Shown: one piece after another, positions 1-8,978 of the stretch | Layout: the number at the start of each line of letters is the position of its first letter | How positions within the stretch are numbered: the first letter of the stretch is position 1 | Source of the DNA: Mycobacterium asiaticum | Lineage (GTDB): Bacteria; Actinomycetota; Actinomycetes; Mycobacteriales; Mycobacteriaceae | Assembly (NCBI RefSeq): GCF_001673365.1 | Contig: NZ_LZLS01000065.1 | Location: 1 to 64,000, forward strand | DNA length: 64,000 nucleotides | Direction: 5' to 3' | Notes under the pieces: model-generated | Seen by the model: the letters and a program-made list of their open reading frames with translations, nothing else | What the model was told of the DNA's origin: nothing | Database searches by the model: none | Made by a program: the position numbers and the translations under genes

Positions 1-962
1 TACTGGCGAACTCGCGACATGATGCCGACGCGGCGTAGCAGGAGTTGCACCTGGTCGATGAGTTCCGGGTTCACCAGGTCGAGCACCATACCGCCGGTGG
101 TCGAACACCCGTCTCCGCGGAACAATCCAGCCAATAGCCCACGCTGGAATTCGTCGTCGGCGGTCAGGACCTCGTGCGATAAGCGCTTCTGGTGATAACC
201 GGTACCGACCAACGAAAGGAACAGCGAAGCCACCACCTTGCTGTTGCAAATCATGCGCACGGAGCGGTCCGACACACTTTGGTGGACGGCCAAATCTGCC
301 GCGAAGACTCGCTTGAAGGCTGCACCCAACTCGTGCTGGTACTCGAGTTCGTGCGAACCGAGCGTGAAGTGGATGCCGTTGGGCGTCTTCATGCTGTCCG
401 GCCCAGACCTCTTGGAGATGTGCCCTTCAGCCATGTACCAGCCGAGGATGAGCCCGAGGTCATAGGACTCCTCAACGTAGCGATTCACCGACACGAACTT
501 GATGCGGTGACGCTGTTTGCTCCGGTGCTTCAGATCAATGTTCACCTTGTGGATGAGACCGTCGACCTCTTCGTATTGACCCTCGCCGACGTACTGCATC
601 AGGTCATAGACCCGCCTAGAACGTGCCTCCAACGGCGCCGCCGTCACGATGAAATCTGTGGGACGAATGTCTTTGGCAGCCAACCACACGAAGCCATTGA
701 ACGGATCGGCGCCATCACCGTCGATCAGTGTCTGCACATCCCGCGTCGTCCATACAAGGATCGGATGCTCCGGGGTGCACAGGATCGGCTGCCTATGACC
801 GAAGTGCGAAATCTGAACCAACGGCTGGTCATTCGGGTTTTCGATGACCGACTCGACAACGGAGAATGAACCGTCGTGCGACAGCACCCGGTCACCAGCG
901 CGCAAAGACTCAATCGCCTGGGGCCCTTCGGGGGTATCCACCGGCGTTCCAGCCGGAAAGCA
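1..962 (-). mobile_element. Intein with LAGLIDADG homing endonuclease motifs inside NrdE (partial)
   Basis: The in-frame insertion starts at the Cys codon 962-960 with a block A ([13 protein letters not shown]), continuing [15 protein letters not shown]. Block B ([12 protein letters not shown]) carries the TxxH of splicing domains near 770. Two dodecapeptide-like endonuclease motifs follow: [12 protein letters not shown] near 420 and [12 protein letters not shown] near 115. More than 320 intein residues are present, but the C-terminal His-Asn and the +1 Cys are off the left edge. The site is the conserved cysteine of the RNR large subunit active site, a typical choice for inteins. Splicing competence cannot be judged here. 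Confidence 0.93.
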
Positions 963-1514
963 CGAGACTGGCTCTCCCCGTTGCTTTTTCCCCGAATTCA
1001 GGAACGTCGGGGTGGCCGGCTGGAACCGGCCGTCAATGATCTCGTCCACCAGCTTTTCGGCCAGGGCAGTGTCACCGGCCGCAAGGGTGAGCGAGACCAT
1101 GACGACACGGTCCTCGAAGCGCTCCAGGTAGCGCTTTCCGTCGAAGGTCTTCAGCGTGTAGGACGTGTAGTACTTGAACGCACCCAGGAAGGTCGGGAAG
1201 CGAAACTTCTTGGCGTAAGCCCGGTCCAGCAGCGTCTTGACGAAGTTTCGCGAGTACTGGTCGAGTACCTCACGCTCGTAGTAGTTCTCCCGGATCAGGT
1301 AATCGAGCTTCTCGTCCTGATTGTGGAAGAAGACGGTGTTCTGGTTGACGTGCTCGAGGAAGTACTGACGGGCGGCCAGCACGTCCTTGTCGAACTGAAT
1401 CTTGCCGTCCGCGTCGTACAGATTCAGCCGCGCGTTGAGCGCGTGGTAGTCCGTTTCGTCCGGCACACCGTGCGTGCCGGCGATTACAGGCTCTGCAGTG
1501 ACGGTTGGTGGCAC
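1..1514 (-). CDS. nrdE: Ribonucleoside-diphosphate reductase class Ib large subunit NrdE, intein-containing, 3' end off window
   Basis: NrdE reduces ribonucleoside diphosphates to deoxyribonucleotides together with NrdF, using NrdH as electron donor. The GTG start at 1514 follows a GGAAGG site and lies inside the end of nrdI. About 184 N-extein codons match mycobacterial NrdE (for example [20 protein letters not shown] and [20 protein letters not shown]). At the conserved active-site Ser-Cys (codon 962-960) the host sequence stops and an intein begins, and the frame stays open to position 1 without returning to host sequence. NrdE is normally about 720 residues, so the C-extein lies beyond the left edge. 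The nrdH-nrdI-nrdE order on the minus strand is the usual operon. The start and identity are secure; the intein is described separately. Confidence 0.93.
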   Translation of the reverse strand, partial: MPPTVTAEPVIAGTHGVPDETDYHALNARLNLYDADGKIQFDKDVLAARQYFLEHVNQNTVFFHNQDEKLDYLIRENYYEREVLDQYSRNFVKTLLDRAYAKKFRFPTFLGAFKYYTSYTLKTFDGKRYLERFEDRVVMVSLTLAAGDTALAEKLVDEIIDGRFQPATPTFLNSGKKQRGEPVSCFPAGTPVDTPEGPQAIESLRAGDRVLSHDGSFSVVESVIENPNDQPLVQISHFGHRQPILCTPEHPILVWTTRDVQTLIDGDGADPFNGFVWLAAKDIRPTDFIVTAAPLEARSRRVYDLMQYVGEGQYEEVDGLIHKVNIDLKHRSKQRHRIKFVSVNRYVEESYDLGLILGWYMAEGHISKRSGPDSMKTPNGIHFTLGSHELEYQHELGAAFKRVFAADLAVHQSVSDRSVRMICNSKVVASLFLSLVGTGYHQKRLSHEVLTADDEFQRGLLAGLFRGDGCSTTGGMVLDLVNPELIDQVQLLLRRVGIMSRVRQ

Positions 1515-1930
1515 GTCTGTTCCTTCCAGAATTGAGCCAGGCCCGCACGAACGGCGTCGACGTCGTCCTCGGTACCCATCAGTTCGAAGCGATACAGATA
1601 CGGAACACCGCATTTGCGCGAGACCACATTGCCCGCGTAGGCGAATTCCGCACCGAAGTTGTTGTTCCCCGCGGCGATGACGCCACGGATCAGTGAGCGG
1701 TTGTGCTCGTTGTTCAAAAAGGCGATGACCTGCTTGGGGACGTATCCGCCATCGTTGATGTCCGGAGTCGCCCGGCCGCCTCCGTACGTGGGCAGGACCA
1801 ACACGTACGGGTCGTCGACTTCGATGCGGTCATGCAGCGGTATCCGCGTGGCGGGAACACCCAGCTTCTGGACGAAGCGGTGGGTGTTCTCCGACACGGA
1901 GGAGAAATACACCAGGTTGCGCGAGATCAC
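1484..1930 (-). CDS. nrdI: Ribonucleotide reductase flavodoxin-like protein NrdI
   Basis: A protein of 148 residues, the normal NrdI length. NrdI is a flavodoxin-like FMN protein that supplies the oxidant for assembly of the dimanganese-tyrosyl cofactor in NrdF. The N-terminal [13 protein letters not shown] segment is the FMN phosphate loop. [18 protein letters not shown] and the C-terminal FWKEQ are family hallmarks. The GTG start at 1930 has a GGGAGG site five bases upstream. It sits between nrdH and nrdE, and its last 31 bases overlap the nrdE start in another frame, implying translational coupling. Confidence 0.96.
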   Translation of the reverse strand: MISRNLVYFSSVSENTHRFVQKLGVPATRIPLHDRIEVDDPYVLVLPTYGGGRATPDINDGGYVPKQVIAFLNNEHNRSLIRGVIAAGNNNFGAEFAYAGNVVSRKCGVPYLYRFELMGTEDDVDAVRAGLAQFWKEQTCHQPSLQSL

Positions 1931-1960
1931 CGCAACCTCCCTTACCTGATTGCTACCGCA

Positions 1961-2200
1961 CTAGGCGCTCATCGCGGATTCGGAGAGCGCCTTGATGCGA
2001 TCGGGACGGAAACCGGACCAGTGCGCGTTGTCTGCGACCACCACAGGCGCCTGCAGGTAGCCCAGAGCCATCACGTAGTCGCGCGCCTCGGGGTCGAGGG
2101 TGATGTCGACCTTCTGATACGCGATGCCCTGCTTGTCCAGCGCCTTGTAGGTGGCGACGCACTGCACGCATGCTGGCTTGCTGTAGACGGTGATGCTCAT
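1961..2200 (-). CDS. nrdH: Glutaredoxin-like electron donor NrdH
   Basis: A 79-residue thioredoxin-fold protein that passes electrons from thioredoxin reductase to NrdE. The redox motif CVQC is near residues 11-14. The C-terminal half has the AP-VVV segment and the WSGFRPDRI motif typical of NrdH, whose C-terminal region selects thioredoxin reductase. It is the first gene of the nrdH-nrdI-nrdE operon. The ATG at 2200 is preceded by an AAAGGAG site. The candidate NrdR boxes lie 210-260 bases upstream. Confidence 0.96.
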   Translation of the reverse strand: MSITVYSKPACVQCVATYKALDKQGIAYQKVDITLDPEARDYVMALGYLQAPVVVADNAHWSGFRPDRIKALSESAMSA

Positions 2201-2410
2201 GGCGTACCGCTCCTTTGCGGAAGTGGGAAGTTACGGGACTGGCAACGACTGTGTGGTGGGTCCGCGCTATGTTCAGCGCCCCGGAAGGGCCCCAGATTCC
2301 CGATTTGCGGCACCATGTCGATCGACCTGGTCATACCGATTTCCGGGAAGCTCATCGTGCCCCGCTTGGCCGGTCGGGACTGGTGAACCTGGGTTCTGCC
2401 GGTCCACCGA

Positions 2411-2458
2411 ACACTACACCTAGGGGGTCGGGACGTGAAGAGATACAAGATGTTCTGA
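2411..2458. promoter_or_regulatory. Candidate tandem NrdR boxes upstream of nrdHIE
   Basis: The 452 bases between nrdH and the flavin reductase gene hold no convincing gene. Two 16-mers, ACACTACACCTAGGGG (2411-2426) and ATACAAGATGTTCTGA (2443-2458), each match about 12 of 16 positions of the ACACWATATMTWGTGT-like NrdR consensus recalled from the literature. Their starts are 32 bp apart, the three-helical-turn spacing usual for paired NrdR boxes. They would repress nrdHIE when dATP is plentiful. Each box alone is weak; the pair and spacing support the call. Confidence 0.5.
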
Positions 2459-2652
2459 ATGACATTCCTGAAATTCCCAGGTAGTAAGCCTGTCATTCGT
2501 GTCGCATCGGCGTGTCGCAGATCACAACCTGCCCAGTAGGTGTACATGTGCTCAGGTTTAGCACCGGGCACCGACAAATCCCCTCGGCCCAGCGAGGCCG
2601 CCGAATGCCAGCAAAGCCGCCGACGAACCCGCCGACGGCTCTGAGGGCCTGC

Positions 2653-3210
2653 TCAGCCGGCCTCGGCAGCCAGCTTTCCGACGACGTCCCGCACGTTGTC
2701 GGTCAGCTCGGCGCTGCGCGCCGGCGGTTGACCGCCCAAAGTCTGGAACGGCACCGAGAGTTTGATCTCGTCGATGACCCGGGCGCCGGCGATTCCAAAC
2801 GACTTGCGCGTGTCGTCGTGCGCCCACACCCCGCCGTACCGACCCAGCGAGCCGCCGATGACCGCCAACGGCTTACCCTTCAGCGCGCCGTCGCCGAACG
2901 GTCGGGATAACCAATCGATCGCGTTCTTGAGCACCGCCGGGATCGTTCCGTTGTTCTCTGGAGTGACCACCAAGGCGGCGTGGGCGCTGGCTGCCGCGGC
3001 ACGCAACGCCGCCACCTCCGACGGTTCCTCGACGTCCGAACCGACCCCGGGGTCGAGGTCCTCGTTGTAGAAGGGCACTTCTCCCAGCCCGTCGAACACG
3101 GTGACGGTGACACCCGCGGGCGCTACCTCGGCGGCCAGTTCGGCGATCTGGCGGTTGATCGAGCCTGCGCGCAGACTTCCCACCAGTGCCAGGATCTTGG
3201 TTTCGGTCAC
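2653..3210 (-). CDS. NADPH-dependent FMN reductase family protein (Rv3054c-like)
   Basis: A 185-residue flavodoxin-fold protein of the NAD(P)H-dependent FMN/quinone reductase family. The N-terminal LVGSLRAGSINRQIAE is the FMN phosphate-binding GSLR motif. VVTPENNGTIPAVLKNAIDW (residues about 80-100) is the family signature for flavin contact and dimerisation. It should reduce quinones or flavins in the cytosol using NAD(P)H. It is transcribed away from the TetR gene at 3302 across a 91-base gap that contains an inverted repeat, so the TetR protein probably controls it. The physiological substrate is unknown. Confidence 0.9.
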   Translation of the reverse strand: MTETKILALVGSLRAGSINRQIAELAAEVAPAGVTVTVFDGLGEVPFYNEDLDPGVGSDVEEPSEVAALRAAAASAHAALVVTPENNGTIPAVLKNAIDWLSRPFGDGALKGKPLAVIGGSLGRYGGVWAHDDTRKSFGIAGARVIDEIKLSVPFQTLGGQPPARSAELTDNVRDVVGKLAAEAG

Positions 3211-3253
3211 TTTTTCGTCCCTCTCGGTTAGCCGGTCTACATCTTCGCATGAG

Positions 3254-3278
3254 ATAAGTGGACTATGGTCCGTTTTAT
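3254..3278. promoter_or_regulatory. Quasi-palindromic TetR operator candidate
   Basis: The flavin reductase/TetR intergenic gap holds GGAC-TATG-GTCC flanked by ATAAGT on the left and GTTTTAT on the right, giving a 25-base imperfect palindrome. Its position between divergent genes, one encoding a TetR protein, is the usual autoregulatory layout. Binding is inferred, not shown. Confidence 0.5.
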
Positions 3279-3301
3279 TCCTGCGGAGTTACAGTGCATA
3301 G

Positions 3302-3919
3302 GTGAGCGAAATCCAGCTGGGTGTGCCTGCTGCTGGAATCCGCCTGCAAGAAACCGCCCTTCCCGAGCGAAGTGACGCCGCCCGCAACCGGGCGCTGCTG
3401 CTGGAAGCGGCGCGCAACTTAGTGGCAGAACGCGGTGCCGAGGCCGTCACCACCGACGACATCGCCGCCGCCGCCGGCGTGGGCAAAGGAACTTTGTTTC
3501 GGCGGTTCGGCAGCCGAGCCGGCCTGATGATGGTGCTGCTCGACGAAGACGAAAAGGCGAACCAGCAGGCCTTTCTGTTCGGGCCCCCGCCGCTGGGCCC
3601 CGATGCGCCGCCACTGGATCGGCTGATTGCGTTCGGCCGGGAACGCATCTGCTTTGCACATACCCATCACGAGCTGCTGTCGGCCGCCAACCGCGATCCG
3701 CACACCCGACACCAGGGCGCCGCCGCTGTACAACGCCGGCACGTGCGGGTACTGCTGCAATCGGCACACACCACGGGCGATCTCGAGGTGCAAACCGATG
3801 CGCTGCTGGCGTTGCTCGACGTCGACTACGTCGAGCATCAACTCAACGAGGGCGGGCATACCGAAGAAACGCTGAGCGCGGCGTGGGCAAGCTTGGCCCG
3901 CAAGTTGTGTGGGCGGTGA
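3302..3919 (+). CDS. TetR/AcrR family transcriptional regulator (Rv3055-like)
   Basis: A 205-residue one-component repressor. The N-terminal HTH covers about residues 25-70: LLEAARNLVAERGAEAVTTD followed by the recognition helix region GVGKGTLFRRFGSRAGL. The C-terminal part is a ligand-binding and dimerisation domain with no identifiable ligand. The GTG start is 91 bases from the divergent flavin reductase start. The stop codon overlaps the GTG start of dinB2 (GTGA), so the two are probably cotranscribed. It is expected to bind the palindrome at 3254-3278. Confidence 0.9.
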   Translation: MSEIQLGVPAAGIRLQETALPERSDAARNRALLLEAARNLVAERGAEAVTTDDIAAAAGVGKGTLFRRFGSRAGLMMVLLDEDEKANQQAFLFGPPPLGPDAPPLDRLIAFGRERICFAHTHHELLSAANRDPHTRHQGAAAVQRRHVRVLLQSAHTTGDLEVQTDALLALLDVDYVEHQLNEGGHTEETLSAAWASLARKLCGR

Positions 3920-4953
3920 GTCACACCTGGGTCCTGCACGTCGACCTCGACCAGTTCCTAGCCTCGGTCGAGTTGCGCCGCCACCCCGAATTGGCCGGGT
4001 TGCCGGTGATCGTGGGCGGCAGCGGCGACCCAGCGGAACCGCGCAAGGTCGTCACGTGCGCCTCCTATGAGGCACGCGAGTTCGGGGTGCACGCGGGCAT
4101 GCCCCTACGCATCGCGGTGCGCCGCTGCCCGGACGCGACGTTCCTGGCCTCGGATCCCGCCGCCTACGACGCGGCCTCCGAACAGGTGATGGGGTTACTG
4201 CGCGACCTGGGACATCCGGTCGAGGTCTGGGGTTGGGACGAGGCGTATGTCGGAGTGCCCGGTGACCGGGGACCAATCGAGGTCGCCGAACGGATCCGCA
4301 CGGTCGTCGCAATCCTGACCGGACTGTCCTGTTCGGTAGGGATCAGCGACAACAAGCAGCGCGCCAAAGTCGCCACCGGCTTCGCCAAGCCGGCCGGAGT
4401 TTTTCAGCTCACCGACGCCAACTGGATGACGCTGATGGCCGACCGTCCGGTGGACGCACTCTGGGGTGTCGGGCCTAAGACAGCGAAAAAGCTTGCTGCC
4501 CTTGACATCACCACGGTCCATCAGCTCGCACACACTGACGCGGAGCTGTTGACGTCGGCGTTCGGACCACGCACCGGCCTGTGGCTGTTGCTATTGGCCA
4601 AGGGTGGCGGCGACACCGAGGTGAGTGCCGAACCGTGGGTACCACGCTCCCGCAGTCATGTGATCACGTTCCCGCACGATCTTACCGACCGGACCGAAAT
4701 GGGTTCAGCCGTCACGCAATTGGCCCTTCAAGCACTCGGCGAGGTGGTGGACGCCGGCCGCATCGTGACCCGCGTCGCGGTGACGGTGCGCACGTCAACG
4801 TTCTTCACCCGCACCAAGATCCGCAAACTCGACGCGCCGAGCACCGATGCCGAGGTCATCACGGCGACGGCCCTGCGCATCCTGGATCTGTTCGAGTTGG
4901 ACCGCCCGGTCCGGCTGCTCGGAGTACGCCTAGAACTCGAGATGCCTTCTTAA
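3916..4953 (+). CDS. dinB2: Y-family DNA polymerase IV, DinB2/DinP type
   Basis: A translesion polymerase of about 345 residues. The N-terminal VLHVDLDQFLASVE carries the first catalytic Asp, and EVWGWDEAYVG carries the acidic pair of the palm. A helix-hairpin-helix region (WGVGPKTAKKLAALDI) and a C-terminal little-finger domain follow. The GTG at 3916 overlaps the preceding stop; an in-frame start at 3883 would add 11 residues unlike the family. The steric-gate position after DQF is Leu (residue 15), as in the mycobacterial DinB2 that accepts ribonucleotides. The end overlaps the convergent SDR by four bases. No SOS box was seen. Confidence 0.93.
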   Translation: MSHTWVLHVDLDQFLASVELRRHPELAGLPVIVGGSGDPAEPRKVVTCASYEAREFGVHAGMPLRIAVRRCPDATFLASDPAAYDAASEQVMGLLRDLGHPVEVWGWDEAYVGVPGDRGPIEVAERIRTVVAILTGLSCSVGISDNKQRAKVATGFAKPAGVFQLTDANWMTLMADRPVDALWGVGPKTAKKLAALDITTVHQLAHTDAELLTSAFGPRTGLWLLLLAKGGGDTEVSAEPWVPRSRSHVITFPHDLTDRTEMGSAVTQLALQALGEVVDAGRIVTRVAVTVRTSTFFTRTKIRKLDAPSTDAEVITATALRILDLFELDRPVRLLGVRLELEMPS

Positions 4954-5840
4954 CGCTGTAGTTTCGGCGGTGCGGGCCGCAATGCGCGGGTGAAGATCGC
5001 ATTGGCCTGGCGCATCGCCACGCTGTAGGGCCACCAGGCCAGCCGCTTGAACGCATAGAGGGCGCGGATGTCTTGCGAGGTGTAGATCAAATAACGGTTC
5101 TTGGCCACCCCGGCCAATATCTTCTCCGCGGCGCGCTCCGGCGAGACGGCGTGACCGCTGAATCGGTCCACCCAGCGGGCCACCTGCGGGTCTTCGCGAT
5201 CTACACCGGCGATCTCGACCGTGTTGACCAACGGAGTCTTCACCGCGCCCGGCACCACGACCGACACCCCGATCCGATGGCGAGCGAGGTCGAAGCGCAG
5301 CACCTCAGAGAGCCCGCGCAGTCCGTACTTGCTGGCGCTGTAGGCGGCATGCCAGGGCAGCGCGACTATCCCGGCCGCGGAGGACACGTTGACCACGTGC
5401 CCGCCCCGGCGTGCCGCGACCATCTGTGGGACGAAAGATTCGATGACGTGGATCGGACCCATCAGGTTGATTGAAACCATCTTGGTCCACTGCTCGTGAG
5501 ACAGGCGGTCGACGGTTCCCCACGCCGAAACGCCGGCGATGTTGAGCACGACATCCATGCTGGTATGTGCGGCGTGGATGTCGGCGGCGAAGGCGGCCAC
5601 CTGCTCGTAGTCAGAGATGTCCAATGCGCGGTGCGCTGGCACCTGAGCTCCCAGCGCCTGCGCGTCGGCCACGGTCTGCGCCAACCCCTCCGCGTCGCGG
5701 TCGGTCAGATAGAGTTCGGCCCCTTGGGCCGCCAACCGTAACGCCGTGGCACGGCCGATGCCGCTGGCCGCGCCCGTCACAAAACACCGCTTTCCCGCGA
5801 AATACCGCCCGGAATTGTTCTGCGCCATGGACGTGACCAT
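4950..5840 (-). CDS. Short-chain dehydrogenase/reductase (Rv3057c-like)
   Basis: A 296-residue classical SDR. The nucleotide-binding TGxxxGxG motif appears as VTGAASGIG (about residues 21-29), NIAG is the NAG-like motif, and the catalytic Ser and YSASK motif lie near residues 155-175. The C-terminus is longer than in minimal SDRs and contains a Trp/Arg-rich stretch. It oxidises or reduces an unknown alcohol or ketone with NAD(P). It is convergent with dinB2 and followed upstream by a TetR gene in the same direction. ATG 5840 is used; ATG 5828 is possible. Confidence 0.9.
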   Translation of the reverse strand: MVTSMAQNNSGRYFAGKRCFVTGAASGIGRATALRLAAQGAELYLTDRDAEGLAQTVADAQALGAQVPAHRALDISDYEQVAAFAADIHAAHTSMDVVLNIAGVSAWGTVDRLSHEQWTKMVSINLMGPIHVIESFVPQMVAARRGGHVVNVSSAAGIVALPWHAAYSASKYGLRGLSEVLRFDLARHRIGVSVVVPGAVKTPLVNTVEIAGVDREDPQVARWVDRFSGHAVSPERAAEKILAGVAKNRYLIYTSQDIRALYAFKRLAWWPYSVAMRQANAIFTRALRPAPPKLQR

Positions 5841-5905
5841 ACCGGCGGGCCTTTACGACGAGGCCGCTACGGCACGCCGAGGCCCGAATCGCCCCGCAAG
5901 CTGGT

Positions 5906-6553
5906 CTATCGGGCCGGACCGCCCCATAGCGCGTTGAGCCACAGTTGCTCGAGCACCCGCACCCGACGGTCCAGATCGCTGTCGCGTCCGACCAGCAGCG
6001 CGTCGCCGGTCAGCATCAGCGCGGTGGTCCCGGCCAGCGTCCGGATCAGGGTCGGGAGGTCGTCGCTGATTGGCTGTGCGGTCCCGGCCGCCACCTCTGC
6101 GTCGACGATGCTGACAATCTGTCCGAGTACCACCTCGAACTGGCGATCGAGGATCTCGCGGATCTCGATATCGCTGTGGCGCGCCGCATTACACGCGTTC
6201 ATCACCGGGTCGTTGTGCGCGTACACGGCGGCCGCACTGCCGACCATCCGCGTGGCGAACTGCTCCGGCGACTCCCCGGGCTGGCGGGGAGCGAAGTACT
6301 GGGTCAACTCCTCGAGCTCTTCGGCTGCCTCGGCCAGGATCTGGGCCAGCACCGAATATTTGGAGTCGAAATAGAAGTAGAAGCCCGATCGGGCGACTCC
6401 GGCGCGAAGACTGATCGTGCTCACCGAAAGCTCGGAGAACGGACTTTCTTCGAGCAGATCACGCACCGCCTGCATGATCGCTACCCGATGCTTGTCGCCA
6501 CGGCGACGCAGCGCCGGCGCTGCGCTTTCGTCGTTGGCAGCCTGGCTAGGCAC
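5906..6553 (-). CDS. TetR family transcriptional regulator (Rv3058c-like)
   Basis: A 215-residue TetR regulator. The HTH is residues about 20-65, with LSVSTISLRAGVARSGFYFY as the DNA-recognition part; the GFYFYFDSK segment resembles regulators of the EthR type. It is divergent from cyp136 across 121 bases holding a perfect 9-bp inverted repeat, so it probably represses itself and cyp136. The downstream SDR in the same direction may belong to the same transcript (65-base gap). Confidence 0.91.
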   Translation of the reverse strand: MPSQAANDESAAPALRRRGDKHRVAIMQAVRDLLEESPFSELSVSTISLRAGVARSGFYFYFDSKYSVLAQILAEAAEELEELTQYFAPRQPGESPEQFATRMVGSAAAVYAHNDPVMNACNAARHSDIEIREILDRQFEVVLGQIVSIVDAEVAAGTAQPISDDLPTLIRTLAGTTALMLTGDALLVGRDSDLDRRVRVLEQLWLNALWGGPAR

Positions 6554-6596
6554 TTGTGCTCACGCTTCGACCCTGCACCAGACCAATTCAAAAAGA

Positions 6597-6618
6597 AAAC
6601 TTGACAGGCGTCAAGTTT
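6597..6618. promoter_or_regulatory. Perfect inverted repeat, TetR/cyp136 operator
   Basis: The arms AAACTTGAC and GTCAAGTTT are perfect complements separated by AGGC. The plus-strand TTGACA inside the repeat (6601-6606) could serve as a -35 element for cyp136, so a bound repressor would occlude RNA polymerase. The site lies between the divergent TetR and cyp136 genes. Confidence 0.75.
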
Positions 6619-6674
6619 GTCCGAAACTATTGAGAATAGTGACGGTTACCACAACCGGTTAGGAGCGCGCGTCA

Positions 6675-8156
6675 ATGACGACGACTATCAGCACCCCCGA
6701 ATATCTCCTTGACCAGGCGCGACGTCGATTCACCCCGTCGTTCAACAACTTCCCCGGCATGGGCCTGGTCGAACGCAAGTTACGCACCACCCAATTCCCG
6801 GAAAAGACGCTCGCCGATCCCCCGCCGGGCAGCGGGCTCAAGCCGGTCGTCGGCGACGCGGGCCTACCGATCCTGGGTCACCTGATCGAAATGCTGCGCG
6901 GCGGCCCGGACTATCTGATGTTTCTCTACGAGACCAAGGGCCCGCTGATCTTCGGCGACTCGCCGTTCCTCCCGTTCGTCACGGCGCTGGGTCCAGACGC
7001 CGCCCAAGCCATCTACTCCAACCGCAACAAGGACTTTTCCCAGCAGGGCTGGGTCCCCGTCATCGGCCCGTTCTTCCACCGCGGACTGATGCTGCTCGAT
7101 TTCGAAGAGCACATGTTCCACCGCCGCATCATGCAGGAAGCCTTCATCCGGTCCCGGTTGGTCGGCTACCTGGAACACATCGACCAGGTGGTGACGCACG
7201 TCATCAGCGACGACTGGCCGACGAACGACCCGCGCTTCCTGCTGTATCCGGCGATGAAGGAGATGACACTCGACATCGCCTCGATGGTGTTCATGGGACA
7301 CGAGCCCGGCAGCGATCGTGAGCTGGTCACCAAAGTAAACAAGGCATTCACGACCACCACCCGCGCCGGCAACGCGGTCATCCGCACCGGTGTGCCACCG
7401 TTCACCTGGTGGCGCGGCCTCAAGGCGCGGGAACTGCTGGAGAAGTATTTCGCCGAGCGGGTCAAGGAGCGGCGCGGCAAGGACGGCAACGACCTCCTGA
7501 CGGTCTTGTGCCAAACCGAAGACGAGGACGGTAACCGGTTCTCCGACGAAGACGTCATCAACCACATGATCTTCCTGATGATGGCGGCGCACGATACCTC
7601 GACATCGACGGCCACGACGATGATCTACCACCTGGCCGCTCATCCGGAGTGGCAACAACGCTGCCGCGACGAATCGGACCGCCTTGGCGACGGGCCGCTG
7701 GACATCGAGTCGCTGGAGAAGCTGGAATCACTCGACCTGGTGATGAACGAGTCGATCCGCTTGGTGACGCCCGTCCAGTGGGCGATGCGGCGAACGGTGC
7801 GCGACACCGAGCTGCTGGGCTACTACCTACCCGAGGGCACCAACATCACGGCCTTCCCCGGGATGAACCATCGTCTGCCCGAGATCTGGACGGACCCAAT
7901 GAAATTCGACCCGGAGCGATTCACCGAGCCGCGCAATGAACACAAGCGTCACCGGTATGCGTTCACGCCGTTCGGCGGCGGCGCACACAAGTGCATCGGG
8001 ATGGTGTTCGGGCAGCTGGAAGTCAAGACAATCCTGCACCGACTGTTGCGTCGCTACCGGCTCGAACTGCCGCGGCCCGACTACAAGCCGCGCTGGGACT
8101 ACGGCGGCATGCCCGTCCCGATGGACGGCATGCACATTGTGCTGCGCCCGCTGTAG
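6675..8156 (+). CDS. cyp136: Cytochrome P450 CYP136 family
   Basis: A 493-residue soluble P450. The I-helix motif MMAAHDTST (about residues 305-313) positions oxygen, ESIR is the ExxR motif of the K helix, and FGGGAHKCIG (about residues 437-446) gives the heme-thiolate Cys. The length and N-terminal extension fit CYP136 of M. tuberculosis (Rv3059), which has the same neighbours. The substrate is unknown; the family has been linked to terpenoid or sterol-like lipids only by inference. It is transcribed from the operator-containing divergent promoter. Confidence 0.94.
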   Translation: MTTTISTPEYLLDQARRRFTPSFNNFPGMGLVERKLRTTQFPEKTLADPPPGSGLKPVVGDAGLPILGHLIEMLRGGPDYLMFLYETKGPLIFGDSPFLPFVTALGPDAAQAIYSNRNKDFSQQGWVPVIGPFFHRGLMLLDFEEHMFHRRIMQEAFIRSRLVGYLEHIDQVVTHVISDDWPTNDPRFLLYPAMKEMTLDIASMVFMGHEPGSDRELVTKVNKAFTTTTRAGNAVIRTGVPPFTWWRGLKARELLEKYFAERVKERRGKDGNDLLTVLCQTEDEDGNRFSDEDVINHMIFLMMAAHDTSTSTATTMIYHLAAHPEWQQRCRDESDRLGDGPLDIESLEKLESLDLVMNESIRLVTPVQWAMRRTVRDTELLGYYLPEGTNITAFPGMNHRLPEIWTDPMKFDPERFTEPRNEHKRHRYAFTPFGGGAHKCIGMVFGQLEVKTILHRLLRRYRLELPRPDYKPRWDYGGMPVPMDGMHIVLRPL

Positions 8157-8435
8157 TACGCCGAGCGCCCATTCGCAATCGGGATGCGCCACAACAGTGG
8201 TTACTCCGCTGCGCAGGTGACCTAGTTTTCCCAGGCCAGCAGGCGGTTTGCGCGCGCGACGCTCGCGCGAACGTGGACAGCGTCGAATCCTGGGCCGTCT
8301 AACTAACGCTCGTCGTTATTCAGCTCCCCTGTCGCGCCGATTCGGCGTTGCGTATCAAGGATCCACCAAGGCGTAAATGGCACGGTCTTGCGTCAAGCGT
8401 CGGAACCCTCGAGCGTCAGACAAGAGAGAAGTGCC

Positions 8436-8978
8436 ATGAGCAAAATCCCTGAGAGATCAGGCAAGACCAACACATACGCTGCCGCCGTCACGGCCGCGTT
8501 GACCCTGGGGCTATTTACCACGGTCTTGGCACCTGGCGCCGCGACGGCAGCACCGTCCGGCTCACTACCGGACCTGGTCGCTGGGACAAGGTATTCCAAA
8601 CCCATCGATGTCGGCGAGTCCGCCACGATTCCGATCGTGGTCGAGAACCAGGGCAAGGGCGCCACTGGTGCCAACGGGATTGACCTTGACCTACAGATAA
8701 ACCTCGGCCCCGGCCTGGGACTGCTAGACCTGCAGCCCACAGCCGGCCAGGGCTGGTACTGCTCCAACCCGGTGCGTAGCGGTGACAATGGTGCGACGAA
8801 GACGAACTGCTCCTCGATCAAGCCGCTCCAACCCGGTCAAACCAAGACGATCAAGCTTCGAGTGCACGGCGAGACGAACCAAAAGGCAAGCGCCTTTTGG
8901 CTGGTCCTCGCCGTTGATTCAAAACACCGCATTACGGAGTCGAACGAGGCCAACAACGACGACCTCACTTACTACTAG
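8436..8978 (+). CDS. Secreted CARDB-like protein of unknown function
   Basis: A 180-residue exported protein. Positive residues and a hydrophobic stretch (AAAVTAALTLGLFTTVLAPG) end at an ATAAPS signal-peptidase-like site near residue 40. The mature part is beta-rich: LPDLVAG, IPIVVENQGKG and IKLRVHGETNQ resemble the CARDB/Ig-like fold of extracellular adhesion or scaffolding domains, and the ending (RITESNEANND) is typical of it. Two cysteines could form a disulphide. ATG 8436 follows GAGAGAAG; upstream starts in the frame lack a site. The 279 bases before it show no other gene. Confidence 0.7.
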   Translation: MSKIPERSGKTNTYAAAVTAALTLGLFTTVLAPGAATAAPSGSLPDLVAGTRYSKPIDVGESATIPIVVENQGKGATGANGIDLDLQINLGPGLGLLDLQPTAGQGWYCSNPVRSGDNGATKTNCSSIKPLQPGQTKTIKLRVHGETNQKASAFWLVLAVDSKHRITESNEANNDDLTYY

